From positions 1 through 64,000 of the forward strand of contig CAJMNM010000007.1 of the NCBI GenBank assembly GCA_905214795.1: a stretch of DNA of 64,000 nt, in the 5' to 3' direction. This DNA is from an uncultured bacterium. GTDB lineage: Bacteria; Bacteroidota; Bacteroidia; Bacteroidales; Bacteroidaceae. A model generated the notes under the pieces. The model made no database searches. It saw only the letters and a list, made by a program, of their open reading frames with translations, and was not told where the DNA came from. The translations under genes and the position numbers were made by a program. Of the stretch, positions 1 through 9,444 are shown one piece after another. Numbering within the stretch: the first letter of the stretch is position 1; each line of letters starts with the position of its first letter.

Positions 1-6
1 GACTTT

Positions 7-1650
7 TTATTGGACTTGATCGTAATAGGGATTCTGTTTGATTTGTGAGTTAAGGGAAACTACGACCTTGAACGGAATGGGAAAGACTGTGGTATAGCCG
101 CAGGCTTCATTCTCTACTTGCGGACGGTCGGTGTATGCCTGTGTGAATGTGCCGAAACGTATCATGTCCTGACGGCGCCAACCTTCCCACATGAGCTCGA
201 GTTTGCGTTCTTCGAGCAGATTGTGCAGGGTGGCAGGACGGAAGGGCATGCCGGAACGGCTGCGCACGAGGTTAAGCTCGGCATTGCCGTCCTCGCCGTT
301 GCGCACTTTGGCTTCGCTTTTCATCAGCAAGACATCGGCATAGCGGAACAGGACAATGTCGTTGTCGGAGAGTTTGCCGTCTTTCAGTCCGTTGCGGTCT
401 ACCTCGTATTTCTTCATACGGGCACCGGCTGTCTTTTCATAAGGCTTAAAGGAAACGTCGAGATGGACAGCCCAGGGCAGATAGACCAGCGGGGTGCCGT
501 TGTCGAGCCGTATGGTGTCGCCGTTGAGGTCGAACACGGTGCCGGCAAAGAAACTCTCATCGAACCGGTTGTCGACAGAGTCGGTATCGTATGCGAATGT
601 CTTCAGCGTCTCTATGGTGGCACTGGTGCCGTTCTCACCGCTTAGGCCGTAGGCTTTGGCGTGGTTATAGTGGCGTGAACGGAAGGTGTATTGCATCTGA
701 TTCTGTATGGCATATTTATCGGTGGGAATTGTGAAGATGTTCTCAACCGATGTTTCGTTATAGACCGTGAAGTTATCGGACATGCGTTTGCTCAAAGTAT
801 ATCCGAGATCGGTAATGGAGTCGCAATAGGCTTGTACGGCTTGCCAGGCGTTGAGTTTCTGGTCGCCGATAAGGAGCCAGTGGGTGCTGCCGTCGGGACG
901 TATGTTGTCGGTCCAGTTGTTGTCGGTGTAGATCTCGACGTTGAGATAGAGTTTGGCCAGCAGGAACCAGGCTACGGCCTTGGTCATACGGCCATAGTAC
1001 TCGCCTTTGTAGTTGCTGCGGGCGGAACTGAGATGGGGCAGTGATTCCTGCAGTTCGCGTACAACGAAGTCGAACACTTCCTTGCGCTCATTCTGTCGCA
1101 CATCGTTGATGGGCGTGGAGGAGGACTGGACAAGTGGGACACGGCCGAACATGTCGAGCAGGTAATAGTAATACATGGCGCGTAAGGCTCTGACCTCAGC
1201 TATGTATGGGATGAAGATCTCGGGGGTGGCTGAATTGCTCTTGAGCTGTCCAAGGCGTTCGAGAGATTTGTTGCTTAGCACGATGACCTTGAAGAGATAT
1301 TCCCACGTGGCTGCTATGGCATCGTTGGTGACGCCCCATTTGTGAAGAAACAGTCCCTGCCACAGTCCGCCGTCGTACCAGTCGCCACCGCGTGTAGGGA
1401 GCATGGCCTCGTCGGTGGTGAGTGTGTTGAGGTCATAAACGCCACGGCAGGTGCCTTGCAGCCCCTGGCTGTCCTCGTAACCGCCGACGTAATTATAGAG
1501 AGTGGCTACGGTGTTGAGGTAGATGTTGGTGGGCGTGTCGAACGCTTCTTCCTCAGGAAGCTGGTCGAGTGGCTCTTCCTTCAGAAAATCGGCGCATCCT
1601 GTCAAGGCAGGAAGTAGCGTCAGGCTGATTATTGCATACCATTTCTTCAT
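7..1650 (-). CDS. SusD/RagB-family starch-binding-like outer-membrane lipoprotein
   Basis: A 547-residue SusD-like protein. The N-terminus is a lipoprotein signal with a lipobox (LTGC, Cys19), so the mature protein should be lipidated and surface exposed. The following ADFLKEEPLDQLPEEEAF stretch is typical of RagB/SusD proteins. The C-terminal part has the family pattern LFRYADVLLMKSEA and ERKLELMWEGWRRQDMIRFG. Known role of the family: binds oligosaccharide and acts as a lid on the SusC channel. It starts 11 nt after the susC-like gene in the same direction, so the two are co-transcribed. The length is normal and the gene is complete, ending just inside the window. The glycan bound cannot be read from the sequence; the nearby GH105/GH2 operon suggests a plant pectic glycan, which is inference. 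Confidence 0.95.
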   Translation of the reverse strand: MKKWYAIISLTLLPALTGCADFLKEEPLDQLPEEEAFDTPTNIYLNTVATLYNYVGGYEDSQGLQGTCRGVYDLNTLTTDEAMLPTRGGDWYDGGLWQGLFLHKWGVTNDAIAATWEYLFKVIVLSNKSLERLGQLKSNSATPEIFIPYIAEVRALRAMYYYYLLDMFGRVPLVQSSSTPINDVRQNERKEVFDFVVRELQESLPHLSSARSNYKGEYYGRMTKAVAWFLLAKLYLNVEIYTDNNWTDNIRPDGSTHWLLIGDQKLNAWQAVQAYCDSITDLGYTLSKRMSDNFTVYNETSVENIFTIPTDKYAIQNQMQYTFRSRHYNHAKAYGLSGENGTSATIETLKTFAYDTDSVDNRFDESFFAGTVFDLNGDTIRLDNGTPLVYLPWAVHLDVSFKPYEKTAGARMKKYEVDRNGLKDGKLSDNDIVLFRYADVLLMKSEAKVRNGEDGNAELNLVRSRSGMPFRPATLHNLLEERKLELMWEGWRRQDMIRFGTFTQAYTDRPQVENEACGYTTVFPIPFKVVVSLNSQIKQNPYYDQVQ

Positions 1651-1661
1651 AGCGTCTCTGT

Positions 1662-4439
1662 TTAAAACTGTATACTTAACCCGATGGTATAGGTGCGGTA
1701 AACGGGATAGGTGCGTTTATCGTCTACACCCAGTGTACTGTCGACAATATAGCTGTTAATCATGGGTGTCAGGCCGGAATAGCCTGTGATGGTACCCAGA
1801 TTGTTGACTGATGCGGACAGACGCAGATGGCGGATATATTTGCTCCATTTGCGCAGTGGAACGTTCCAGCCTATAGTCAGATAATCGAAGTTGATGTAGT
1901 CGCCGTCCTCGAGCCAATAGTCGGTGGCTGTCTGGTCGTAGATGTTGCGGCGCGGGGCTTCGGCCAGTACGTTATAGTCGGGCATGCTGCCCATATTCAT
2001 GTATGACAGATAAGTGCCGTTATAGATTTTGTGTCCGAAAGCACCGTTAATCTGTAATGATACATCAATGTTTTTGTACCGGAAGCTGATGTTGGAACCT
2101 AGAAGGGTCTTTGGGGTGGCTTGTCCGGCAATGTAGCGGTCGCCGCCGTCTTCGAGATTGATGCCGCCACCATCGAGGTCGGCTATCTGGTAAGCATAAG
2201 TACCGTCTTCACGTTGGACGAGGCCGGTGCAATGAGGCAGGTAGAACACGCCGAGCGGCTGGCCCACAATCTGGTAGACAATATGGTTGTAACCGCCATG
2301 GAGACCGGCGCCGGTCACGTCGGCAATAGGGGTATAAACGGGAGCGGAGATGTACTCGCCTTGATAGTTCCCGCTAAGAGAGAGCAGTTTGCTACGCTGG
2401 AAAGTGACGTTTACATTGATGTTCAGTTCCATATCTTTTGTGCGCAACGGGGTTAGTCCGAAACCGAGTTCGACGCCGCTGTTACGCATGGAACCGAGGT
2501 TGGCGAGCAGTTTGTTGTAGGCAAAAGGAGGCACGCTGACATCGTATTGATAGAGCATGTCCTTGGTTGTGGCACGGTAGTAATCAAAAGTCATGATGGC
2601 ACGTCCGCCGAGAAAACCGGCATCGAATCCGACATTGAAAGTGTGCTTGACTTCCCAGCGTAAATCCGGGTTGGCATTACGTATGATTCCCATGGTCACC
2701 ATGGGGTCGCCACCAAGAGAGACAACACCGTTGGGCTTGACAGACTGCAAGGAAGAGTAGGAGTCGATAGCGTCCTGATTTCCGGTGAGACCGTAACCGG
2801 CACGAAGCTTGAGGTTGTTGATCCAGCTGAACTGTTTCATGAATTCTTCTTCGCTGATGTTCCATGCGCCGGAAACGGACGGGAAGAAGCCCCAACGGTG
2901 GTTGGATCCAACTTTAGAGGACGCATCCATGCGGGCATTCATGGTCAGTACGTAACGGTTGTTGTATACGTAGTTGAAACGGCCAAGTACTGAGGCCAGT
3001 GTGGGATTCTCGTAATAGGAACCTGTGCCTTCCCATGGACGGACAGCACCGCCCTGCAGGTTATGGAAGCCGAACTTGTCGGTAGTGAAGTTGGTAGCTG
3101 TGGTATAGAAACCGGAAACCGTGCGTTGCTGCATTTCTCCAAGAGCCACAATGTCGAGCTTGTGGCGGTCGATAGTGCGGTTATAATTGAGCAGAACGTT
3201 GCCTACAAGGTCTTCCACCTTACGCTCGCTTCTGTAAGCCTGACCATGTGCCCATACAGTAGTGGGCAGATATTGTCCGTGGTCGATGACATTGTATAAA
3301 TAGGAACCGAAAGCTTGTAGCTTGAGATAGGGAGTCAGAGATATACTGACTTTCAGGTGGGCATTGAAGTAGGCGTTGGCTTCTTCGTCATCAGCTTCAA
3401 GCCATGCCAGAGGATTGGTGATCCAGCTGGCAGTGGTGATTTGATCCCAGCTTCCGGTTTGCGGATCTTTGTGATTGGGAAAAGTAGGATTGAAGGCAGC
3501 TGCCGAATAGAATGTTTTCTGCAGATCGATGGGATTGTTGCTTTTGCTGACAGCACCCATAACACCGAGATCGAAACGCAGACGCTGGTTGAACGCACGC
3601 TGGGTAAGATCTATTTTTGCAACGTAATTCCTATAGTCGGAGTTGCGAAGCACATCGTTGCGGTCGAGAATACCGATTGAAGCACGGTAGTAAGAGTCGT
3701 CGGAGCCGCCTCCAAAAGCAACATGATGGTTTTGTACCCATCCGAGTCGTGAGATTTCATCGGTAAAGTCGGTGTTACAACCTTTGTCTAGATAGTTCAT
3801 GCCGTATTGGCTCGCAATCTGCCGATAGGCATCGCCAGAAAGCATGTCGAGTGTTTTGTATATGGCTTCTATACCATAGTTGCCGTCATAACTCAGACGG
3901 AACGAGCCGCTGCTGCCTTGTTTTGTACTGACTTTGATGACACCTGATGCACCACGGGCACCGTATTGGGCTGTTTCGGAGGCATCTTTCAGGATGGTGA
4001 AACTTTCGATGTCGGCGGGATAAATCATGCTTAGGGTGTTCAAGTCGGCAAATACGTCGTCGATAATAACCAACGGGTCGTTTCCGCCCGTAAGTGAAGT
4101 CGTACCGCGTACACGTACAGAATTGAGCATGGCTTCACGGCCGGGAAGCACACTCAGACCGGCTACCTGTCCGTTGAGGGCATCGAGAGCAGTAGATATG
4201 AGTCCCTTGTTCATACGTTTCTCGGAAACCAGGTCAATGGAACCGGCTACGGTGCGCAAATCACCTGTGGCATAACCAATCTGAAAAACATTATCAACTG
4301 ACAGGGTGTCTGATAAGGTCTCGGGAATAGAGTCTGGCATGAATTGCATGTTTTGTGCATGCGTGACCAAATTTGGCATACATCCTAAAAATGTGGACAG
4401 CCAAACATATCGTAAACGGGCAAAATGATGGCTTTTCAT
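1662..4439 (-). CDS. SusC/RagA-family TonB-dependent outer-membrane receptor, short form
   Basis: A 925-residue TonB-linked outer-membrane channel that should import oligosaccharides with the SusD partner encoded 11 nt downstream. Visible parts: a signal sequence ending near THAQ (about residue 29), a plug domain from about residue 50 (IGYATGDLRTVAGS, VRGTTSLTGGNDPLVIIDD, ESFTILKDASETAQYGARGA), then a long beta-barrel ending in the aromatic TIGLSIQF. Most SusC proteins carry an extra domain of about 80 residues (CarboxypepD_reg-like) between signal peptide and plug. Here only about 20 residues (QFMPDSIPETLSDTLSVDNV) are found, so that domain is absent. The start is the first ATG with a plausible signal peptide; no in-frame upstream extension is visible. 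A promoter-like TATATTTG lies 57 nt upstream. Confidence 0.95.
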   Translation of the reverse strand: MKSHHFARLRYVWLSTFLGCMPNLVTHAQNMQFMPDSIPETLSDTLSVDNVFQIGYATGDLRTVAGSIDLVSEKRMNKGLISTALDALNGQVAGLSVLPGREAMLNSVRVRGTTSLTGGNDPLVIIDDVFADLNTLSMIYPADIESFTILKDASETAQYGARGASGVIKVSTKQGSSGSFRLSYDGNYGIEAIYKTLDMLSGDAYRQIASQYGMNYLDKGCNTDFTDEISRLGWVQNHHVAFGGGSDDSYYRASIGILDRNDVLRNSDYRNYVAKIDLTQRAFNQRLRFDLGVMGAVSKSNNPIDLQKTFYSAAAFNPTFPNHKDPQTGSWDQITTASWITNPLAWLEADDEEANAYFNAHLKVSISLTPYLKLQAFGSYLYNVIDHGQYLPTTVWAHGQAYRSERKVEDLVGNVLLNYNRTIDRHKLDIVALGEMQQRTVSGFYTTATNFTTDKFGFHNLQGGAVRPWEGTGSYYENPTLASVLGRFNYVYNNRYVLTMNARMDASSKVGSNHRWGFFPSVSGAWNISEEEFMKQFSWINNLKLRAGYGLTGNQDAIDSYSSLQSVKPNGVVSLGGDPMVTMGIIRNANPDLRWEVKHTFNVGFDAGFLGGRAIMTFDYYRATTKDMLYQYDVSVPPFAYNKLLANLGSMRNSGVELGFGLTPLRTKDMELNINVNVTFQRSKLLSLSGNYQGEYISAPVYTPIADVTGAGLHGGYNHIVYQIVGQPLGVFYLPHCTGLVQREDGTYAYQIADLDGGGINLEDGGDRYIAGQATPKTLLGSNISFRYKNIDVSLQINGAFGHKIYNGTYLSYMNMGSMPDYNVLAEAPRRNIYDQTATDYWLEDGDYINFDYLTIGWNVPLRKWSKYIRHLRLSASVNNLGTITGYSGLTPMINSYIVDSTLGVDDKRTYPVYRTYTIGLSIQF

Positions 4440-4495
4440 AGGCCAGAGTATTAGATAGGTTGATAATTAATTTTCCCGTCACTTAAGACATATAG

Positions 4496-4526
4496 CAAAT
4501 ATATAAAAAAGGAAAGATAAAACAAT
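4496..4526 (-). promoter_or_regulatory. Bacteroidota-type promoter for the susC-susD operon
   Basis: On the minus strand TATATTTG (4496-4503) matches the Bacteroidota -7 consensus TAnnTTTG, with a TTG about 19 nt further upstream as the -33 element. It would start transcription about 50 nt before the SusC start codon. No ECF-sigma or other regulatory gene is adjacent. Motif match only. Confidence 0.5.
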
Positions 4527-4569
4527 AAAAAAAGCTATAAAAATAAACAGGGAATGGAGAAAATAAGCA

Positions 4570-4608
4570 AGCGGAGGCATATTATATTCTATACAATATG
4601 CCTCCGCT
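4570..4608 (-). terminator. Intrinsic terminator after the AspT/YidE-type transporter gene
   Basis: A perfect 14-bp inverted repeat (AGCGGAGGCATATT at 4570-4583 and its complement at 4595-4608) with an 11-nt loop lies 20 nt beyond the stop of the transporter gene. On the minus strand it is followed by a T-rich stretch. It separates transporter transcription from susC-susD. Confidence 0.8.
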
Positions 4609-4628
4609 ATATATTATATTGTAGGGGA

Positions 4629-6290
4629 TTACAGAAATGTCATAAGGATGACCTGGGCCAGAATAACACGGATAAACATACCAAGAGGATAAACCGTGGC
4701 ATAGCTGACAGAGGCATAGTTGCCGGGGATGTTGTCGTTGACATAATTAAGAGCCATAGGGTTGGCCATGCTGCCGCAAAGCATACCGCATGTGCTTCCC
4801 ATGTCGAGGTTGAAGAATTTGAGAGCCAGCATACCGACAATAACAACAGGAATAAAGGTGATAAGGAATCCCAGTCCTACCCACAGAATACCTTCGGGAC
4901 GCACTACGGTTTCGAAGAAATGAGAACCTGCGTCAATACCTAATCCTGCCAGATAGAGTGACAGGCCAATGCCACGTAGCATGAGGTTGGCACTGCGTGT
5001 GGTGTAGATGCGCATGTGAACGCGTGGGCCGAAACAACCGACCAGTATACCCATTACAATGGGGCCGCCAGCCAGTCCAAGCTTAACAGGGAGGGTAATT
5101 CCGGGAACACTGACTGGAATGGAACCTAAAACCAGACCGAGGACGATACCGATAAATATGGTTGCGATGTTCGGCTCTTTCAGCGTGTTGACCGTGTTGC
5201 CCAGGATGCCTTCAACCTGTTTGATGGCTGCAGCCTCGCCGACAACGGTCAGGCGGTCGCCTAACTGAAGAATAAGATCCGGGGTGGCTAATATCTGTAC
5301 GCCGCTACGCAGCACCCGGCTGATATTGATGTCATAGGCGTTACGCAAACGTAGCGATCCGAGACGCTTGCCATTGATTTCGGAGCGGGTAACTACGATA
5401 TGGCGTGACACAAGTTCGCGGTCGATAGAGTTCCAGTCGATATCTTCTTTGTTCCAGTCGCGGTTTTCCTGTTCGCCGAACAGCAGTGTAAGCGTTGGCA
5501 TGTCTTTTTCGGTCGTGACAACCAATATTCGGTCGTTCTCAAGCAATTCTGTACGTCCGGCAGGAATACTGACATGTCCGTCGCGCCAGAGGCGTGAGAT
5601 GACAAACCTGGTGTGGCTGTGTTGAGCCAGCTCACGAATGGTTTTATGGAATATACCGGGGTTGTGAATCTGGAAGGCTGCGATATAGGTGTGATTGGGA
5701 TCCTCGGCTTCTTTAACCGTTGTATATTTCTCGGATGAGAAACATTTACGGATGGCCAGTACAGCCAAAATGACACCGACAACACCAAGCGGGTAGGTGA
5801 CCGCACAACCGAGTGCCGCACTGCTGGCTGAAAGTCCCATTTGTTTGAGTGTCTGCTGGGCAGCACCAAGAGCCGGAGTGTTGGTGGTGGCTCCACAGAG
5901 TACACCAATCATATCTTGTAAGGGGATGGACATGGTAAAACTTAGGATGACGGCCATTAATGTGCCTAAAAGGATGACGGCCAGACTGAGCATGTTAAGT
6001 TTAATACCTCCTTTACGCAATGAGCTGAAAAAACCTGGGCCAACCTGCAGACCGAGAGCATAGACAAACATGACGAGTCCGAAGGTTTCGGCATAGTTGA
6101 GCATAGCCGGATCCAGTGAAATGCCAAGATGACCGGCCATAATACCCATGAAAAAAACAAAGGTTACACCTAAAGAGATGCCAAGGACTTTAATTCTGCC
6201 TAACCAGATGCCTGTGGCTGTTATGAGAGAGAGCACAACGATGGCTTGTACAGCCGACTGCTCGAATATAAGACTTCTAATCCATTCCAT
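4629..6290 (-). CDS. AspT/YidE/YbjL-family putative transporter with RCK/TrkA-C domains
   Basis: A 553-residue integral membrane protein of the AspT/YidE/YbjL family of putative antiporters. The layout matches the family: an N-terminal block of about five hydrophobic helices (residues 10-185), two soluble TrkA-C (RCK_C) regions in the middle (about 200-290 and 295-370, for example RFVISRLWRDGHVSIPAGRTELLENDRI and GVQILATPDLILQLGDRLTVVGE in pieces), then a second membrane block with the motif GSMANPMALNYVNDN near the C-terminus. The characterised relative AspT exchanges aspartate for alanine; the substrate here is unknown. It is a single-gene unit: a terminator lies behind it and another separates it from the GH2 gene upstream. 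Its position inside a glycan-utilisation region may be chance. Confidence 0.9.
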   Translation of the reverse strand: MEWIRSLIFEQSAVQAIVVLSLITATGIWLGRIKVLGISLGVTFVFFMGIMAGHLGISLDPAMLNYAETFGLVMFVYALGLQVGPGFFSSLRKGGIKLNMLSLAVILLGTLMAVILSFTMSIPLQDMIGVLCGATTNTPALGAAQQTLKQMGLSASSAALGCAVTYPLGVVGVILAVLAIRKCFSSEKYTTVKEAEDPNHTYIAAFQIHNPGIFHKTIRELAQHSHTRFVISRLWRDGHVSIPAGRTELLENDRILVVTTEKDMPTLTLLFGEQENRDWNKEDIDWNSIDRELVSRHIVVTRSEINGKRLGSLRLRNAYDINISRVLRSGVQILATPDLILQLGDRLTVVGEAAAIKQVEGILGNTVNTLKEPNIATIFIGIVLGLVLGSIPVSVPGITLPVKLGLAGGPIVMGILVGCFGPRVHMRIYTTRSANLMLRGIGLSLYLAGLGIDAGSHFFETVVRPEGILWVGLGFLITFIPVVIVGMLALKFFNLDMGSTCGMLCGSMANPMALNYVNDNIPGNYASVSYATVYPLGMFIRVILAQVILMTFL

Positions 6291-6402
6291 AACGCAAAGT
6301 TACACCTTTTTTACGGATATGAGTTGAACAAAAAGAAAAAATAATGGTTCAGATTCTGCGTGTGAAGACGTTCGATTGTAACAAAATGAAAGCATTACAT
6401 GT

Positions 6403-6450
6403 AAAAAGCGAACCGGAGTCCTGATAATAGACTTGACCGGTTCGCTTTTT
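6403..6450 (-). terminator. Intrinsic terminator after the GH105-GH2 operon
   Basis: A 14-nt inverted repeat, AAAAAGCGAACCGG (6403-6416) with its complement at 6437-6450, and a 20-nt loop, 23 nt beyond the GH2 stop codon. The A/T flanks make it a usable terminator on either strand; context makes it the end of the minus-strand operon. Confidence 0.8.
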
Positions 6451-6472
6451 GTCTGTGTGAACCTGTAAAAGG

Positions 6473-9418
6473 TTATTTCTTGTTTTTTGAAAGTTTTGGC
6501 TTTAATTCGTCCGGAGAATCACGAGTGTACATGTTAACCTTGGGAGCTTCCTTGGTAAACAAGTTGCTGATGCATTGCAGACTGACGGCATATTGTGGTC
6601 GGAAAGCATCTGATTGCATATAACTGAGAATGGCCAGACGCATCTGTGTAATGACAGGGTATTTATCGGAAGCCTGCAGTGGCATGGTGGTCATCATTAG
6701 TCGTCCGTTGCCAACATTGGCTTCAAAAAGCATACCGATTTTGCGGCTGAGAAACCATGTGTCAATACTTTGTACAATAGGCTGAAAATCGTCAGGAAAT
6801 TCGCTAAACTGCATCACCTGTTTGCGGTTGACAAGATCCCACCACTGCAAATCGCTATAGTAATCGGTTGGGAACAGGCGGAATAGCGGATGGTTGTTTT
6901 CGATGTATAAACCTGTAGTGTGAGGCGGACGCATCTTAAACCAACTGGTGTTCCAAAAGACTGGCAGGAAGTGTTGAACGATGTCTTTTCCATATTTTAT
7001 TTTTCCGTTGGCTGTAATCAGGACTTTTCCTCCTGCATTTAATATCTTGACAGCCTGTTCGTCGAGTGAGTCTGTGATGTAGATATCATCAGGGACTGCG
7101 GAAGCCAATCTGATACTTTCACGTGGGTAAACCCAAAAATCCCAGTGGTTTTTGCTGCGGATTGTTTCTTCTGATGAATTCTTAGAAGAAACAATTCCGG
7201 TGAGATGAACCTCAAGTGTAAGTTTGCAAGCCTCATTGAGATGTGAGGTGAAAGATGGAATATGTCCTAACGAAATATGGTTGCCGATAGGTATGTCGCA
7301 TTGTGTAACTGTACCTTGGGTGTAGATTTTGCCATACCGGTCGCGGATGACGTAGGTTACACAGGCCTGACGGATTGGCGATTTGCCGTAATGGGCAATT
7401 TCTATATCGGCATTGAAGGGCTCGTCGTTCCAATAGGTGAATTTAGGAATGCGAGCAAGCAGTACTGTCGGTGAGCAGAATTCACGGAACTCATCGGACG
7501 AAATGTATTCTTTTTCGTCAAAAAATACATCGGTGACACCAACCAGAGCTGTGCCCTGGCCGGAATAGTCGTTGAGGGCCAGCATTTGGAAACCGGCATA
7601 ATCCGGAGTACGTAAAGTACGTTCCAGCTCATGCTTGTAACAAAGAGCCTGGAGCTTGCCTGAAGCCATTACGAATTTATGAGCCATTTGTTCCATGTGG
7701 TTATCTTTGAGCAGGTCTCTGAAAATCTCAAAGTTCTTGGCCTTATTGACGCCGGTATATTTACTGATTTCATCAAAATTGGGGAATACGCACCACTGAC
7801 CTGTCTCATGAGAAACAAATGGTTGTCTGACACTATCTATTTTGGCATGGAAATCCCGTGTGGACTCCGGTGCGTTGCGTCGCCATTCGTCCAAGCCACG
7901 GACTCCGGCTTTAACATGATACATGCTTTGGGGTTGCCAGGCCCAGCCGCCTCCGACTGAAGCTCCGGTATAAACATGACGTTTGTCACGATTGCGCCAA
8001 TAGTCAACAAAGCTGCTGACCCATTTCACCCAATTTCCGGCTGGTTCGTTACCACAGGCCAACATGCAGAATGAGGCATAATTACCATAAGCTTTGTTCA
8101 TCCGTTTGGTTTCTTCAAGCAGATATTGGTCAATATACATGCCATTGCCAAGTTTGACGCCATGGTTTGGCCAGCTGGGGCCTTCGGGTTGAAGATAAAA
8201 TCCGACCTTATCGGCTGCTTTAAATGCGGCTTCAGGAGGACAGAATGAATGGAAACGCATGTGATTAAGACCATAAGAACGGCAGATGCGAAACACACGT
8301 TCCCAAGAGGCCTCATCGGTAGGAGCATAGCCGGTAAGTGGAAAATCGCAGTTCTCTACTGTTCCGCGTAACATTGTTTGTCTTCCATTGATGTAGAACA
8401 TTTTACCCTTTATTGTAAATTCGCGCATACCGAATGTCCGGGTTTGTCTGTCGATGCCGTATTGAGAGGTAATTTCACTCGTCAGTTCGTAGAGGGTGGG
8501 ACTGAATTCATCCCATAATTGCATGTCTTTACCAATGGGCAGTTCTACAGTTACTTCTGTAGTTGTATCATTCAGAATGACATGTTTGGATACTGCCGGT
8601 ATCTGATGAGGATGCCGGGTGTTAAAACTTTTGGCATAAAGTTTGATGTTAGCCTGTTGTTGCTTTTTGTTGTCTTTCTTTATAAGTAGTTTTACAACAG
8701 CTTTCTTCTGATGGATATCAGGATATATCTGGATGTCATCAGCATAGAGCTTGGGATAGATCTGCAGTTCGATACGTCCTGTAATTCCGTTCCAATTGCC
8801 TTGGGTCTGGTCTGTGACGCTATGAGAATCTGCACCGACACATACATTGGTTATGTCGTTACTGATAGCTATGGTTAAAGTGTTTTGGCCACTTTTTACC
8901 AGGTTGGTAATGTCATAGCTGTGAGGCGTTGTAAGGCTGTTTTCGTGTCCGGCGTATTGTCCATTAATCCATAAATAGGTTTCGATGTGTGGACGCTCCA
9001 GAAAAAGAATGATACGTTGTTTTTTCAAATCTTTGGGAATACGTATGGTCTTTTTATACCATGCCATACCAACATAATGACGGTCGGGAGTCAGGAAAAA
9101 TGGTACTTTAAAGTTATCTGCATGGCGATATTTTTCCATATAGGGGTTATAATAAAAGGAACTGTCGTAGAGCGAACCGGTCCATTGGGTTTTAATGGAA
9201 GGTTTGTCGCCTTTTAGACGTTGCGGCATACTGCCAGGAAGAAGAATATGGTCTTCAAATTTGCTGAAATACCATTTTTCTCTTTCACCAGATTGTTGTC
9301 GGTCTATTTGGAATTGCCAGTCACCAGCCAATGAGATAATCTGTTGGGCTTGTAGCAGATTAAAAGAAAAAATGCTCACAAGCGTAATGAGCATTAATTG
9401 TTTGTGAAAATTGTTCAT
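6473..9418 (-). CDS. Glycoside hydrolase family 2 enzyme, secreted
   Basis: A 981-residue GH2-type exo-glycosidase (beta-galactosidase/beta-glucuronidase superfamily). It has a signal peptide ending LLQAQ (residue 25), a jelly-roll sugar-binding domain (LAGDWQFQIDRQQ ... WYKKTIRIPKDL ... TYLWINGQYAGHENSL), an Ig-like domain and a TIM barrel starting near GMREFTIKGKMFYINGRQ. The expected acid/base is Glu458 (ACGNEPAGNW) and the nucleophile Glu538 (SHETGQW), 80 residues apart as usual in GH2. A long C-terminal extension (about 650-981) of unknown fold follows. It starts 26 nt after the GH105 gene stop, so the two form an operon. Linkage specificity is not readable; the GH105 partner points to pectic side chains (inference). 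Confidence 0.9.
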   Translation of the reverse strand: MNNFHKQLMLITLVSIFSFNLLQAQQIISLAGDWQFQIDRQQSGEREKWYFSKFEDHILLPGSMPQRLKGDKPSIKTQWTGSLYDSSFYYNPYMEKYRHADNFKVPFFLTPDRHYVGMAWYKKTIRIPKDLKKQRIILFLERPHIETYLWINGQYAGHENSLTTPHSYDITNLVKSGQNTLTIAISNDITNVCVGADSHSVTDQTQGNWNGITGRIELQIYPKLYADDIQIYPDIHQKKAVVKLLIKKDNKKQQQANIKLYAKSFNTRHPHQIPAVSKHVILNDTTTEVTVELPIGKDMQLWDEFSPTLYELTSEITSQYGIDRQTRTFGMREFTIKGKMFYINGRQTMLRGTVENCDFPLTGYAPTDEASWERVFRICRSYGLNHMRFHSFCPPEAAFKAADKVGFYLQPEGPSWPNHGVKLGNGMYIDQYLLEETKRMNKAYGNYASFCMLACGNEPAGNWVKWVSSFVDYWRNRDKRHVYTGASVGGGWAWQPQSMYHVKAGVRGLDEWRRNAPESTRDFHAKIDSVRQPFVSHETGQWCVFPNFDEISKYTGVNKAKNFEIFRDLLKDNHMEQMAHKFVMASGKLQALCYKHELERTLRTPDYAGFQMLALNDYSGQGTALVGVTDVFFDEKEYISSDEFREFCSPTVLLARIPKFTYWNDEPFNADIEIAHYGKSPIRQACVTYVIRDRYGKIYTQGTVTQCDIPIGNHISLGHIPSFTSHLNEACKLTLEVHLTGIVSSKNSSEETIRSKNHWDFWVYPRESIRLASAVPDDIYITDSLDEQAVKILNAGGKVLITANGKIKYGKDIVQHFLPVFWNTSWFKMRPPHTTGLYIENNHPLFRLFPTDYYSDLQWWDLVNRKQVMQFSEFPDDFQPIVQSIDTWFLSRKIGMLFEANVGNGRLMMTTMPLQASDKYPVITQMRLAILSYMQSDAFRPQYAVSLQCISNLFTKEAPKVNMYTRDSPDELKPKLSKNKK

Positions 9419-9444
9419 ATATAGATTCAGGCTTGTAAGTTTTA

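Noticed and set aside
118..1044. Plus-strand frames of 175 and 117 residues opposite the SusD-like gene
   Set aside because: They are antisense shadows of a well-supported gene with a lipobox and SusD motifs; low-complexity Val/Ala/Gly translation and no start context.
1662..4439. Frameshift explaining the short SusC N-terminus
   Set aside because: No frame upstream of 4439 on the minus strand encodes a CarboxypepD_reg-like sequence, and a good signal peptide begins the present frame.
5393..5908. 171-residue minus-strand frame inside the AspT/YidE transporter gene
   Set aside because: Same strand, different frame of a gene whose TrkA-C and membrane motifs are clear; its translation shows no domain.
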